Shown piece by piece: positions 6,276 through 6,670 of a stretch of 6,670 nt of DNA. The translations under genes were made by a program, and so were the position numbers. The DNA comes from Gammaproteobacteria bacterium (GTDB lineage: Bacteria > Pseudomonadota > Gammaproteobacteria > Nitrosococcales > Methylophagaceae). The stretch lies in contig NVRG01000034.1 of assembly GCA_002400805.1 (NCBI GenBank), positions 3,127-9,796 on the forward strand, in the 5' to 3' direction. Numbering within the stretch: position 1 is the stretch's first letter; the number at the start of each line of letters is the position of its first letter. Under the pieces are notes generated by a model that saw nothing but the letters and a program-made list of their open reading frames with translations, was not told where the DNA came from and ran no database searches.

Positions 6276-6670
6276 TTAGCTAGCCACCTGCCAGTGGATG
6301 GTTTGACCTGCTCGCATTGGGATCAAGTCTTGATCTGCAAATGGGTAACTTTCCGGCACTTCCCATGGTTGTTTTATCAAGGTGATGGTGGAGGTATTAC
6401 GCGGAAGTTGATAAAAATCAGCACCAAAGTGGCTGGCAAAACCTTCTAATTTATCTAAGGCATCAGCAGCGTCAAAGACTTCGGCATACAGTTCGATCGC
6501 AGCATGTGCACTGTATATGCCAGCACAACCACAAGCTGTTTCTTTAGCATGTTGTGCATGTGGTGCACTGTCAGTACCTAAGAAAAACTTAGGATTGCCA
6601 CTGGTGGCTGCTTTGATTAAAGCGTGTTGGTGGGTATTACGTTTTAATACTGGTAAGCAATAATTATGTG
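6276..6670 (-). CDS. pyrC: Dihydroorotase (class II, E. coli PyrC type), C-terminal part only
   Basis: PyrC reversibly cyclises carbamoyl aspartate to dihydroorotate, the third step of pyrimidine synthesis. Only the last 130 residues and the TAA stop (6278-6276) are inside the window; the full E. coli protein has about 348. The fragment opens with [17 protein letters not shown], matching the substrate-binding region of E. coli PyrC. It contains LGTDSAPH, whose aspartate is the catalytic base and zinc ligand (D250 in E. coli) and whose histidine helps bind substrate (H254), and then [15 protein letters not shown]. The C-terminus aligns with E. coli to the end, so it is not truncated on this side. 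It converges on purC and shares the bidirectional terminator. Confidence 0.94.
   Translation of the reverse strand, partial: HNYCLPVLKRNTHQHALIKAATSGNPKFFLGTDSAPHAQHAKETACGCAGIYSAHAAIELYAEVFDAADALDKLEGFASHFGADFYQLPRNTSTITLIKQPWEVPESYPFADQDLIPMRAGQTIHWQVAS

Noticed and set aside
6243..6449. Plus-strand open frame after the terminator
   Set aside because: Most of it is antisense to pyrC. It starts just past a terminator and its translation has no recognisable family features.

Overview
The window looks like core chromosome from a moderately AT-rich gammaproteobacterium. The evidence is the gene order dapA-bamC-(MBL hydrolase)-purC, a BamC lipoprotein of the outer-membrane assembly machine, an E. 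coli-type dihydroorotase, and a class Ia ribonucleotide reductase large subunit with two N-terminal ATP-cones as in Pseudomonas. I suspect a Thiotrichales/Methylophaga/Cycloclasticus-like lineage, but that is a guess from style and synteny, not an identification. No mobile element, CRISPR array, tRNA, rRNA or horizontally acquired island is visible.

Layout. Positions 1-1925 (minus) hold the first 641 codons of nrdA; its C-terminus lies beyond the left edge. Positions 1926-2176 are a regulatory interval: a sigma70-like nrdA promoter with two NrdR-box-like palindromes 32 bp apart, three DnaA-box-like 9-mers just upstream of the -35, and a rho-independent terminator for the next gene. Positions 2177-2644 (minus) encode a Bcp/PrxQ peroxiredoxin that lacks the usual resolving cysteine. 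Positions 2645-2761 are a divergent promoter region. From 2762 a plus-strand operon runs through dapA (lysine/diaminopimelate synthesis), bamC (outer-membrane protein assembly), a YycJ/WalJ-like metallo-beta-lactamase-fold hydrolase and purC (purine synthesis). The gaps are 21 nt, a 1-nt overlap and 12 nt, and the operon ends at a strong bidirectional terminator (6196-6237). Positions 6276-6670 (minus) hold the C-terminal part of pyrC, convergent with purC.

The genes are housekeeping: deoxynucleotide supply, peroxide defence, cell-wall precursor and lysine synthesis, envelope assembly, and purine and pyrimidine synthesis. I found no new multi-gene system. The most informative non-coding signal is the nrdA control region, where sites for a dNTP-sensing repressor (NrdR) and for the replication initiator (DnaA) flank and overlap one promoter. 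Other points worth checking are the cysteine-poor Bcp active site, the hydrolase gene placed between bamC and purC, and a substitution in the DapA lysine-feedback site.
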